This document shows positions 1-6,966 of a stretch of DNA of 18,145 nt, in pieces. The DNA is from Gemella haemolysans (GTDB taxonomy: Bacteria; Bacillota; Bacilli; Staphylococcales; Gemellaceae), in contig NZ_CABFLN010000031.1 of the NCBI RefSeq assembly GCF_901873445.1, positions 1 through 18,145 on the forward strand. The letters run 5' to 3'. The notes under the pieces were generated by a model. It was not told the origin of the DNA. It made no database searches and worked only from the letters and a program-made list of their open reading frames with translations. Both the position numbers and the translations under genes were made by a program. Numbering within the stretch: the stretch's first letter is position 1; each line of letters starts with the position of its first letter.

Positions 1-2
1 TA

Positions 3-76
3 TCCACAGTAGCTCAGTTGGTAGTAGCATCTGACTGTTAATCAGAGGGTCGCAGGTTCGAGTCCTGCCTGTGGAG
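3..76 (+). tRNA. tRNA-Asn (anticodon GTT)
   Basis: A 74-base cloverleaf reads directly from the sequence. The acceptor arms are TCCACAG at 3-9 and CTGTGGA at 69-75, with discriminator G76. The anticodon arm is TCTGA / TCAGA around the loop CTGTTAA, giving anticodon GTT for asparagine. The T arm carries GGTTCGAGTC. The 3' CCA is not encoded. It probably ends a tRNA or rRNA-tRNA cluster that begins left of the window. Confidence 0.96.
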
Positions 77-81
77 TAAAG

Positions 82-112
82 TACGGTTGTATATGCAGCC
101 GTATATTTTTTT
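82..112 (+). terminator. Intrinsic terminator after tRNA-Asn
   Basis: A 9-base-pair hairpin (82-90 with 95-103, two G-T wobbles, ATAT loop) is followed by an almost unbroken T run from 104 to 112. It closes the tRNA transcription unit before obg. Confidence 0.85.
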
Positions 113-133
113 GTTTAAAATCTCGCTAAATAT

Positions 134-162
134 TATTATCAAAGGGAAAATTATGTTATAAT
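134..162 (+). promoter_or_regulatory. Candidate obg promoter with extended -10
   Basis: TATAAT at 157-162 is preceded by TGT at 154-156, an extended -10 motif. The -35 region about 17 bases upstream is weak, which is usual for extended -10 promoters. The leader to the obg start is about 85 bases. Confidence 0.55.
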
Positions 163-255
163 AGTTCATGGTATATGAACTTTTATCAAGTTGAATTTTA
201 TATAGTTTAAAAGTTGAAATTTAAGAAAATAAAGAGAATTGTATAGGAGATTTTT

Positions 256-1560
256 ATGTTTTTAGATGAGGTAAAAATATTCGTCCGATCAGGTGATGGT
301 GGGAATGGATTAGTGGCATTTAGAAGAGAAAAGTATGTTCCAAAAGGTGGTCCAGCAGGTGGTGACGGTGGACGTGGAGCAAATGTTGTATTTATAGTTG
401 ATGAAGGTTTAAGAACTTTCATGGATTATCGTTACCAAAAGAAATTCGTTGCGCCTAATGGTGAAAATGGAATGAGTAAGGGGATGCATGGTAGAAAATC
501 TAAAGATTTATACCTAAAAGTACCACCAGGAACTGTAATTCGTGATACTGATACTGGAGAGGTATTAGCAGACTTAGTAGAACATGAGCAAGAAGTAGTA
601 GTAGCTCGTGGAGGTCGTGGTGGACGTGGAAACTGTCGTTTCGCAACACCTTCAAACCCAGCGCCAGAAATCGCTGAAAATGGTGAACCAGGAGAAGAAA
701 GAAATCTTACATTAGAATTAAAACTTATGGCGGATGTAGGTCTTGTTGGATTCCCTTCTGTCGGTAAATCAACATTATTATCAATAACATCAAAAGCAAA
801 ACCAAAAATTGCTGATTATCACTTTACAACGTTAGCACCAAATCTTGGAGTAGTAGAAACAAAAGATCACAGAAGTTTTGTTATGGCTGACCTTCCAGGA
901 TTAATTGAAGGAGCTAGTCAAGGTGTAGGACTTGGACATCAGTTCTTACGTCATATTGAAAGAACAAAAGTTATTGTGCACGTAGTAGATATGTCGGCAA
1001 CTGATGGTCGTGATCCATATGAAGATTATAAAATTATTAACCAAGAGTTAGCCGAGTACAACATGAGACTTTTAGAAAGACCTCAAGTAGTAGTAGCTAA
1101 TAAGATGGATATTCCGGTTTCTGGTGAAAATCTTAAAGAATTTAAAAAACAATTAGAAAATGTTGGTGAAGAAGTGGATATCGTTGAAATTTCTGCCTTC
1201 ACTCGTAGTAATATTGATAACTTACTTTATAAAATAAGTGATATATTAGACAATACAGATCCAAATACGTTATATGAACTAGATACTGAAGAAGAAAGTA
1301 TGGAAAACAGAGTTCTTTATAAACATAAACCTAAGGATGAAACATTCAAGATTACTCGTGATGATACTGGTGCTTATGTTGTAAGTGGGCCTGGTATTGA
1401 ACGTGCATTCTTAATGACTGACTTTAACCGTGATGCTTCTGTTAGACGTTTTGCTCAGCAAATGCGTTCTATGGGTGTAGATGATGCTTTGCGTGAAAGA
1501 GGATGTAAAAATGGTGATACTGTTAAGATCCTTAAAGGTGAGTTTGAATTCGTAGAGTAG
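256..1560 (+). CDS. obg: GTPase Obg/CgtA, ribosome assembly factor
   Basis: This is a full-length 434-residue Obg GTPase, which in the family binds the 50S subunit and links ribosome maturation to GTP and ppGpp levels. The glycine-rich Obg fold covers residues 1-158, with runs such as [11 protein letters not shown]. The G domain has G1 GFPSVGKS at 165-172, the TTL switch at 191-193, G3 DLPG at 212-215, G4 NKMD at 282-285 and a G5-like ISAF near 312. A C-terminal OCT domain fills about 350-434 and ends in the typical [15 protein letters not shown] at 245-249 fixes the ATG. The next gene starts 12 bases after the stop, so the two are probably co-transcribed, as obg and pheB are in Bacillus. Confidence 0.98.
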   Translation: MFLDEVKIFVRSGDGGNGLVAFRREKYVPKGGPAGGDGGRGANVVFIVDEGLRTFMDYRYQKKFVAPNGENGMSKGMHGRKSKDLYLKVPPGTVIRDTDTGEVLADLVEHEQEVVVARGGRGGRGNCRFATPSNPAPEIAENGEPGEERNLTLELKLMADVGLVGFPSVGKSTLLSITSKAKPKIADYHFTTLAPNLGVVETKDHRSFVMADLPGLIEGASQGVGLGHQFLRHIERTKVIVHVVDMSATDGRDPYEDYKIINQELAEYNMRLLERPQVVVANKMDIPVSGENLKEFKKQLENVGEEVDIVEISAFTRSNIDNLLYKISDILDNTDPNTLYELDTEEESMENRVLYKHKPKDETFKITRDDTGAYVVSGPGIERAFLMTDFNRDASVRRFAQQMRSMGVDDALRERGCKNGDTVKILKGEFEFVE

Positions 1561-1572
1561 GAGATAGCCACT

Positions 1573-2019
1573 ATGGATAAAGAAAAAGTTTATTATATAA
1601 TTAGAGAAGATGTTTTACCTGAAGCTGTAAAAAAGACATTAGCTATGAAAAAAGCTTTAGAAGATGATTCAAAGTTATCAATTTTAGAAGCTTCGAAGAG
1701 ATTTGATTTAAGTAGAAGTGCATTTTATAAGTATAAAGATACAATTTTTCCTATTCAAGATGTGAAAAGACAATCAATTCTTTCATTGTCTATTGATGTT
1801 GATGATATTCCGGGAATATTGGGTAAAATTTTATCCGTTGTTAATGAAGAGAAGTGCAGTGTACTTACTATTCACCAAACAGTACCAATAAATGCAAAAG
1901 CTACGATAATTATTTCTTTAGAGCTTAGCTCAGGTGATATAAATATTGAAAAATTAAATAAACGAATTAAAAATCTTGAGTTTGTTAATTCAATTAAAGT
2001 AATTGGTTTAAGCATGTAA
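1573..2019 (+). CDS. pheB: UPF0735/PheB-like ACT domain protein
   Basis: A 148-residue protein matching the PheB/UPF0735 family in length, composition and position next to obg. The N-terminal half contains YYIIREDVLPEAVKKTLAMK and a helix-turn-helix-like stretch ending in LSRSAFYKYKD (about 46-56). The C-terminal half (about 70-148) is an ACT domain with the DVDDIPGILGKILSVVNEE pattern, a fold that usually binds an amino acid. AGGAG at 1559-1563 sits just before the ATG and overlaps the obg stop. In Bacillus a pheA gene follows; here a terminator does, so a role in phenylalanine synthesis is doubtful. The regulator-like HTH plus ACT layout suggests ligand-sensing DNA binding, but this is inference. 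Confidence 0.88.
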   Translation: MDKEKVYYIIREDVLPEAVKKTLAMKKALEDDSKLSILEASKRFDLSRSAFYKYKDTIFPIQDVKRQSILSLSIDVDDIPGILGKILSVVNEEKCSVLTIHQTVPINAKATIIISLELSSGDINIEKLNKRIKNLEFVNSIKVIGLSM

Positions 2020-2044
2020 AGATAGTTTAATAAATATTAAATGT

Positions 2045-2092
2045 AGGAGAACAGAGTAGGGAAGTCAGTTTCCTATATCTGTTCTCCTTTTT
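2045..2092 (+). terminator. Intrinsic terminator after the ACT-domain gene
   Basis: An 11-base-pair perfect stem (2045-2055 with 2078-2088), extended inward by a TAGGGAA/TTTCCTA pairing with one wobble, is followed by five T. It separates obg-pheB from rlmD. The rlmD start is only about 20 bases downstream, so either readthrough feeds rlmD or its promoter lies within this hairpin region. Confidence 0.88.
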
Positions 2093-2110
2093 ATTTTAGA
2101 AAGGTGAATT

Positions 2111-3460
2111 ATGCAAAAAAATGATGTATTCGAAGGGAAAGTTATAGATTATACTCACGATGGTCTTGGTGTAGTAAAAATTGATAATTTTCCGATTTTT
2201 ATTGAAGATGTTATAGAAGGTGAAGTAATCGAATTTAAGATAATTAAATTAAAGAAAAATCTTGGTTATGGAAAAGTTCTTAATATTATTGAAAGTTCTA
2301 AAAATAGAGTAGATGGTATTCCAAAAACTTCAGGAGCAAATTTAGTTCATATGAACTATGAAGAGCAATTGAAGTTTAAAAAGAAAAAAGTTCAAAATGT
2401 TATGGATAAAGCTCTTGGAAAAGATTCTATCGAAGTATTAGATACGCTAGGAATGGAAGATGGATACCATTATCGTAATAAATCTGTGATTCCAGTACAA
2501 AAAGTTAATGGCGAGGTTAAGATGGGGTATTATAAACCACGAAGCCATGATGTTGTTAATATAGAAAAATGTTTTATTCAATATGACGAACATAATGTAT
2601 TGATGAACAAATTACGCAGTTTAATTTCAGAGCTTAACTTATCTGTATATGATGAAAATAATCACTCAGGGGCAATTAGACATATTATGTTTAGAACGAA
2701 CACCCTAAAAAGTGAAATTATGGTTGGTATTGTTGTGAAAGAGAAGTTTAATAAATTAGATGAATTCGTTGAGAAAATATCTAAATTGGACGATAGAATC
2801 GTTAGTATTATGTTAAATATTAATGACAAGAAGACAAATGTAATCTTTGGTGATAAAACTGAAAGACTTTTTGGTAAAGACTACATAACTGACACGTTAG
2901 ACGGAATAGAATTCAAGATTTCACTTCGTTCATTCTATCAAGTGAATCCAGTTCAAACAGAGGTATTATACAGTAAAGCATTGGAACTTGCAGAATTAAA
3001 AGAAACTGATACGATAATTGATGCTTACTGTGGTATTGGAACTATAAGTCTATTCGCAGCGAAGAAAGTTAAGAAAGTATACGGTATTGAAATAGTAGAA
3101 GCGGCTGTTTTAGATGCTCGAGAAAATGCTAAAAATAATAATATAACTAATGCAGAGTTTTTACTAGGTAAAAGTGAAGATGTAATTAAAAAATTAATCT
3201 CACAAGATGTGAAATTAGATGCAGTTATTGTGGATCCACCACGTAAAGGATGTGAGGAAAGTTTCCTACGTGATCTTGCAGCTATGAATATAGAAAAAAT
3301 AGTCTATGTTAGTTGCAATCCAGCAACATTAGCTAGAGATATGGAAATTATGAGAGGTCTAGGTTATAAACTAGGTGCAGTGCAACCTGTAGATATGTTC
3401 CCAGGAACGTTTCATGTGGAGTGTGTAGTATTGATGTCAAAAGTTGCACCCAGTAAGTAA
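2111..3460 (+). CDS. rlmD: 23S rRNA (uracil-C5)-methyltransferase, RlmD/RumA family
   Basis: A 449-residue TrmA/RlmD-family enzyme that transfers a methyl group from S-adenosylmethionine to C5 of a 23S rRNA uracil. A TRAM RNA-binding domain covers about 1-60. The SAM site is DAYCGIGT at 304-311, DPP is at 375-377, the nucleophile is Cys402 in SCNP, and the general base is Glu437 in HVE. The cluster-ligand cysteines of E. coli RlmD are missing: the segment at 66-84 reads RVDGIPKTSGANLVHMNYE without any Cys, and only Cys154 remains nearby, so a 4Fe-4S cluster looks lost. In Gram-positives one enzyme can serve both U747 and U1939 (RlmCD), and that is possible here. The final 15 codons coincide with the left end of an inserted element, so the C-terminus is probably element-borne. 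The RBS is AAGGTG near 2101. Confidence 0.95.
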   Translation: MQKNDVFEGKVIDYTHDGLGVVKIDNFPIFIEDVIEGEVIEFKIIKLKKNLGYGKVLNIIESSKNRVDGIPKTSGANLVHMNYEEQLKFKKKKVQNVMDKALGKDSIEVLDTLGMEDGYHYRNKSVIPVQKVNGEVKMGYYKPRSHDVVNIEKCFIQYDEHNVLMNKLRSLISELNLSVYDENNHSGAIRHIMFRTNTLKSEIMVGIVVKEKFNKLDEFVEKISKLDDRIVSIMLNINDKKTNVIFGDKTERLFGKDYITDTLDGIEFKISLRSFYQVNPVQTEVLYSKALELAELKETDTIIDAYCGIGTISLFAAKKVKKVYGIEIVEAAVLDARENAKNNNITNAEFLLGKSEDVIKKLISQDVKLDAVIVDPPRKGCEESFLRDLAAMNIEKIVYVSCNPATLARDMEIMRGLGYKLGAVQPVDMFPGTFHVECVVLMSKVAPSK

Positions 3461-3477
3461 ATAGAGTGTATAAAACA

Positions 3478-3537
3478 AAGGCTTACTCCAAGCTATCGTT
3501 AAAAGGTATTGGTAGCTTGGAGTAAGCCTTGTTTTTT
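3478..3537 (+). terminator. rlmD terminator, first copy
   Basis: An 18-base-pair perfect stem (3478-3495 with 3513-3530) around a loop containing TTAAAAGGTAT is followed by GTTTTTTG. Related hairpins occur at 5657-5708 and 16186-16242, each shortly downstream of an rlmD 3'-end copy. It is therefore part of the duplicated attachment-region cassette. Confidence 0.92.
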
Positions 3538-3632
3538 GTGATAAAAATCAACTAAGCGGGAACATATCCATATTCAAGAGTTGACACTAGGGAATGAATC
3601 GTAAATAAAAATGCACCCACTTGCATGATATG

Positions 3633-3672
3633 TACCCTCTTTACTGGACACCCAGTAAGGAGGGTATTTTTT
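3633..3672 (+). terminator. Second strong hairpin upstream of the recombinase gene
   Basis: A 15-base-pair stem (3633-3647 with 3652-3666, one wobble, loop ACAC) is followed by six T. It lies 100 bases before the recombinase start and probably insulates that gene from rlmD readthrough. The 3' arm repeats CACCCAGTAAG, also present at the end of rlmD (3447-3457). The related region at 5790-5830 lacks this hairpin. Confidence 0.85.
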
Positions 3673-3697
3673 ATGCACACATCTAAAAATTTGATAA

Positions 3698-3726
3698 TTG
3701 TAAAATAGCCTAATTAACATTATAAT
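3698..3726 (+). promoter_or_regulatory. Promoter of the serine recombinase gene
   Basis: TTGTAA at 3698-3703 and TATAAT at 3721-3726 are separated by 17 bases, downstream of the terminator and 45 bases before the start codon. The same elements survive with an 18-base spacer in the diverged copy near 5825-5855, which supports a real function. Confidence 0.7.
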
Positions 3727-3770
3727 ATAATTAAGAAATAAGTATACTAAAATATTGGTGGAGAATCTCT

Positions 3771-4715
3771 ATGAATGGAAGAAAAGATATGGTTGAAAAT
3801 GTAACTGTAATACAGAAGCAGAGAGTTATAAAAGATTATGCTGTGGGGATATATGCTCGTGTAAGTACAAGCCATAAAGCCCAGATGGATAGTTTATCGG
3901 CACAAGTATCGGGATTGACGAGACTAGCGGCTGCACATAGAACATGGTTTGTTGCGGATGTTTTTATTGATGTTGCATCTGCTAAGACAGGATCAAAAAG
4001 ATCAGAATTTAATAGAATGATAAATGAGTGCGAGTATGGGAATTTAGATATTATTCTTACTAAAAGTCTTAGCCGTTTTGGACGTGATGCTAAAGAAGGC
4101 TTAGAAGCTATTAGAAGAATACGAGCAGCTGGGAAAAGAATTATCTTTGAGAAAGATAAGATAGATACAGAGACCGTTAAAGATGAATTATTGATTAGTA
4201 TAATTGAAGCGTGTGAACAAGCAGAAAATGACTGGAGAAGCGAAAATATACGCTTGGGCTTAATATACAGAGCCGAGGATGGAACATCAGGACTATATAA
4301 TAGAGCCTGTTACGGCTATAAAAAAGATAAGAATGGAATGCTTATAATTAATGAAGAAGAAGCAAAAGTTGTTAGAAATATTTTTGACTGGTATCTTGAA
4401 GGATATAGCATTGGTGGAATCATAGATAAACTGGAAGAGAAGAAAATAAAAACATCGAAAGGTAAAGAACGATGGAGTAAAAGAGCGATTGAATCTACAC
4501 TCACACGAGAAAAATATACAGGTGATGTGGCAATTGCGGATTCAGGGGGATCGGAGAATCGATATTTATATAAGCAACATCATGAAGGGATAATATCCAA
4601 AGAGCAATTTAAAGCAGTTCAACTAGAAATGGAACTGCGTAGCAATGTGGAAATTGGAGAAGATGGAAAAGCTCGAAGAAAGAGTAAAAAGTATAGTGCG
4701 AAGAGACTAAAATGA
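3771..4715 (+). CDS. Serine recombinase (resolvase plus recombinase domain)
   Basis: A 314-residue site-specific recombinase. The resolvase domain starts with GIYARVSTSHKAQ (26-38), Ser32 being the expected nucleophile, followed by SLSRFGRD (99-106) with the conserved arginines. A recombinase DNA-binding domain runs about 165-260, with RACYGYKKDKNGMLIINEEE and RWSKRAIESTLTREKYTGD. There is no CxxC zinc-ribbon and no long coiled coil. The protein is therefore much shorter than typical large serine integrases of 450 residues or more, and close to the shorter recombinases found on small elements. The start follows GGTGGAG at 3758-3764. It probably catalyses integration at the rlmD 3' end. A cut-off copy of its 5' end lies at 5899. 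Confidence 0.9.
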   Translation: MNGRKDMVENVTVIQKQRVIKDYAVGIYARVSTSHKAQMDSLSAQVSGLTRLAAAHRTWFVADVFIDVASAKTGSKRSEFNRMINECEYGNLDIILTKSLSRFGRDAKEGLEAIRRIRAAGKRIIFEKDKIDTETVKDELLISIIEACEQAENDWRSENIRLGLIYRAEDGTSGLYNRACYGYKKDKNGMLIINEEEAKVVRNIFDWYLEGYSIGGIIDKLEEKKIKTSKGKERWSKRAIESTLTREKYTGDVAIADSGGSENRYLYKQHHEGIISKEQFKAVQLEMELRSNVEIGEDGKARRKSKKYSAKRLK

Positions 4716-4728
4716 TAGGAGAAAATAT

Positions 4729-5349
4729 ATGAGAGATAAATATTCTAAGTCTAATATTAATAATGTTTCGGGAAATATTTTTAATGGACCAACCAATATT
4801 GTGGCAGGTAATAATTATTCTAAGGAAGCTGAAGAAGATAAGGTTGCATCATATACACCAGAACCTGTTTGGAGAAGTCCGATAACAATGGCAATGCTTT
4901 CATGGATGGGATTTATAATTTCTTTAATAGGACTTTTCCCAATGTATAAAATGTTTGAGCCTATAATTAATTTAATAACTAATAAGAGTATTAAAGCGGA
5001 TTTAAATAATAATATTTATGTCATAATTTTTGCTGTAATATGTATACTTTTTGTGCTGGTCTTGTGTTTGAGGAGTATTACAAAAAAAGAAACTAGACAT
5101 CCCTTATTCTTTAATTATGCAATAAGCGGTCTTGGAAGGAAAATCACAATAGAAAAAATTCGTATTGACAAATGTCCTATATGTGGTGGCACAATGAAAT
5201 ATTTCAATAAGGCTGTAGAATGGAGAAATACAATATATTCAGATGGTAGAACAAAACGTGAGGTTACAAAGAAAGTGCCTGCGTTACAATGTAAGCGAAA
5301 TTCAGATCATTGGTATGAAGTGGATCCGGCTGCAGATAAATTAAAATAG
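4729..5349 (+). CDS. Two-helix membrane protein with Asn/Gly-rich N-terminus and Cys-rich tail
   Basis: I do not recognise a family for this 206-residue protein. The first 30 residues form an alternating polar/hydrophobic Asn/Gly-rich stretch, NNVSGNIFNGPTNIVAGNN, of a kind also seen before domains in some bacterial conflict proteins. Two hydrophobic segments at about 52-75 and 95-115 should span the membrane. The C-terminal soluble part contains CPICGG at 149-154 and later Cys188 and His194, which could bind a metal. It starts 13 bases after the recombinase stop with AGGAG at 4717-4721, so the two form an operon. It may be cargo of the element, or an accessory to it. No function is claimed. 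Confidence 0.8.
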   Translation: MRDKYSKSNINNVSGNIFNGPTNIVAGNNYSKEAEEDKVASYTPEPVWRSPITMAMLSWMGFIISLIGLFPMYKMFEPIINLITNKSIKADLNNNIYVIIFAVICILFVLVLCLRSITKKETRHPLFFNYAISGLGRKITIEKIRIDKCPICGGTMKYFNKAVEWRNTIYSDGRTKREVTKKVPALQCKRNSDHWYEVDPAADKLK

Positions 5350-5590
5350 GTTTAATGAAAATAAGTATATTGTTATTGTAAAATTGCAACTATATGCAAA
5401 TTAAAAAATTGCGGTTGATGCTGGACAAATATTTCGAGTGATAAATCTCTAAAAAAGATTAATAGTTTATATGGTATATAAATTAGCCTAATCAAAAACT
5501 ATATACTCGAAACGATAGAAATATTATAGTTGTTATAAAATCAATGATTTTTGCAGAGATACTTAATTTTTAAAAATAGCCTAATAATCT
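5350..5590. other. Gene-free right end of module 1 with nested inverted repeats
   Basis: No credible ORF. Perfect inverted repeats TTTCGAGT (5432-5439) and ACTCGAAA (5505-5512) enclose a second pair ATAGTTT (5462-5468) and AAACTAT (5496-5502). TAGCCTAAT occurs here near 5484 and again near 5577, just before the junction with the next rlmD-like end, and also near 3706 upstream of the recombinase gene. These are plausible recombinase or accessory-protein binding sites near the attachment end. Confidence 0.5.
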
Positions 5591-5638
5591 CATGTGGAGT
5601 GCGTGGTATTGATGTCAAAAGTTGCACCCAGTGAATAA
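5591..5638 (+). repeat. Second copy of the rlmD 3' end (15 codons plus stop)
   Basis: The segment reads HVECVVLMSKVAPSE then TAA, against HVECVVLMSKVAPSK at the end of the intact rlmD. There is no rlmD body in front of it. It marks the displaced end of an earlier insertion. Confidence 0.88.
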
Positions 5639-5898
5639 ATAAAGTGTAGAAAATAAAGGCTTATTCTAATGCTATCGTTAAAAGGTATCGGTAGCTTGGA
5701 GTAAGCCTCACTATTTGAGAAAAAAATATGGTTGAGTGGGAACATATCCATAGACTAGAGTTGACACTTGGGAATGGATAACAAGAAAAAATGCACCCAC
5801 TTGCACCCACCTGTAACTTGAAAATTGTAAAATAGTTCAATTAACATATATAATATAAATAAAGAATAATTATACTAATATTTAACTGAAGAATCTCT

Positions 5899-5931
5899 AT
5901 GAATGCAAGAAAAGATATAGCTGAAAATGTC
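5899..5931 (+). pseudogene. Truncated 5' end of a serine recombinase gene
   Basis: The reading MNARKDIAENV matches MNGRKDMVENV of the intact recombinase, including the same upstream GAATCTCT. After codon 11 the sequence jumps to unrelated DNA and the frame stops at 5968. The rest of the gene has been deleted or replaced. Confidence 0.85.
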
Positions 5932-6163
5932 CCCTACAGGAACAGCAGTAATTACATCAAGTTTATCTGAGCCGATTCCCTTATACCTTTCTCTTATTTT
6001 TGTTTATTTTCTGCAGTTGTTTTAATTCTTATTTAAATTTCGTTAATTAGCATGATATCTTTCCTATGAAATTTATATTTATCATATTGTTTTCATAATG
6101 GAAAAATCATAAACCAAAGGTTAAACTCTTATCCTCTAGTTTATGGTTTCCTGATAGATAGGC
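5932..6163. other. Gene-free stretch with a minus-strand coding fossil
   Basis: No intact gene. On the minus strand about 5930-6000 reads RERYKGIGSDKLDVITAVPV without interruption, then runs across the recombinase junction. It looks like the C-terminal scrap of a lost gene on the opposite strand that I cannot assign. The rest (6001-6163) is AT-rich with nothing convincing. Confidence 0.35.
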
Positions 6164-6518
6164 TTATCTTTTACCTTTATACCACTGATTATTACGGATG
6201 CTGTCCTTTGTGAACTTTAGGAACTCATAAAATAGTCGTTTTTAATATTTGTCATAGTCATACATCAGCGCATCGATATCTGTCTGATAATCAGAGGGGT
6301 GAGACAGCAGATTTCCAGTTAATAGTTCATCTACTGTAATATCAAGAGCATTTACAGTTTTTTTTTACAGATTCAAGACTTAGTTTTTTGTTATTCTCTA
6401 TGTTTGAGGTATACACCGGTGATAAACCTGATAGTTCAGCAAGCATTCCCTGTGTGAACTTGACACTTAATCTTCTTTTACGAACCCTCATACCAATGAG
6501 TAAGTAATCGATTATCAT
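6164..6518 (-). pseudogene. XRE-family HTH regulator, frameshifted and with a nonsense codon
   Basis: The minus strand reads MIIDYLLIGMRVRKRRLSVK then FTQGMLAELSGLSPVYTSNI and ENNKKLSLESV, a clear Cro/C1-type helix-turn-helix. A run of nine A (plus-strand T 6358-6366) then shifts the frame by +1. In the next frame the protein continues NALDITVDELLTGNLLSHPS and DYQTDIDALMYDYDKY, meets TAA at 6242-6244, and continues in frame as KRLFYEFLKFTKDSIRNNQW to a second TAA at 6164-6166. The repaired product would be about 117 residues, a normal size for these regulators. It points away from the + strand regulator at 6713. Confidence 0.85.
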
Positions 6519-6627
6519 ATGCTTTTATCTCAATTTTTATATTTTGGAAGGAAAAGGGATTAGATGTATCTAATAAAAGTATTTGTAACATATACCAGTG
6601 AAATTTATCTATAAAGTTTTTTAAATT

Positions 6628-6683
6628 CCAGTCTTATATTAGACTAAAAATAGGTTTAATATAGACTGGTTGTATGGTATAAT
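6628..6683 (+). promoter_or_regulatory. Dyad and extended -10 promoter before the + strand array
   Basis: CCAGTCT-TATATTA at 6628-6641 is mirrored by TAATATAGACTGG at 6657-6669, with one extra base in the left arm. Immediately downstream is TGGTATAAT (6675-6683), an extended -10. The dyad lies between two divergent XRE-type genes, so it is a plausible operator for one of them and for transcription of the downstream array. Confidence 0.6.
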
Positions 6684-6712
6684 AAATATAGACTTTATAA
6701 AGGATGATACTC

Positions 6713-6936
6713 ATGAATAGTAATGTAGAATAATATTGAAGTGGATGTAAAAGTGAAATGCATTGAGGCGGGAAAGACGCAGATGCAGCTTGCTGAAGAG
6801 ATTGGCACTACTAGCCAATATGTTAACCGGATTATTAAGAAAAAAAGATGGCGTTGTTAACAAGACCTTCATTTCTATGCTGGAAGCTTTGGGCTATGAC
6901 ATAGAGATAACATATGTAAAAAGAAATGAAAAATAG
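6713..6936 (+). pseudogene. Small XRE-like HTH regulator with two frameshifts
   Basis: The frames join as MNSNVE, then (after one extra T at 6731) NIEVDVKVKCIEAGKTQMQL and AEEIGTTSQYVNRIIKKK. After one extra A in the run at about 6841-6847 the protein continues as DGVVNKTFISMLEALGYDIE and ITYVKRNEK to TAG at 6934. This matches the small HTH proteins that end in ALGYDIELTYVKR in many Firmicutes. AAAGGATGA before ATG 6713 could be the RBS. As written it cannot be made intact. Confidence 0.82.
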
Positions 6937-6966
6937 AATGTTATGTGTAAGAGAGGATTCCCACTT

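Larger units (their letters stand above)
3413..5590 (+). mobile_element. Module 1: small integrative element in the rlmD 3' end
   Basis: The segment is bounded by TCATGTGGAGTG at 3412-3423 and again at 5590-5601, with similarity continuing rightward from both copies for about 340 bases. It encodes a serine recombinase and a small membrane protein, and about 2.2 kb lies between equivalent points. The simplest reading is insertion by the recombinase at the codons for His435-Val-Glu of rlmD, the element supplying a new 3' end. Established knowledge: serine-recombinase elements and phages use the rum/rlmD gene as target in streptococci. The exact crossover bases are not determined. Confidence 0.6.
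5591..5931 (+). repeat. Diverged duplicate of 3413-3803 (attachment region and recombinase leader)
   Basis: Similarity covers the rlmD end, a hairpin at 5657-5708, the shared AACATATCCATA and GAGTTGACACT motifs, GCACCCACTTGCA, the recombinase promoter and the first 11 recombinase codons. The copy lacks the second hairpin present at 3633-3672. The hairpin here has wobbles, a one-base bulge and no T run. The divergence suggests two independently acquired members of one element family, not a recent tandem duplication. Confidence 0.85.

Noticed and set aside
207..422. Minus-strand ORF opposite the start of obg
   Set aside because: It is a shadow of the glycine-rich obg codons, with low-complexity Pro-rich content and no RBS.
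5350..5590. Riboswitch or structured leader
   Set aside because: The inverted repeats are AT-rich and there is no downstream gene in position; no known riboswitch motif is visible.
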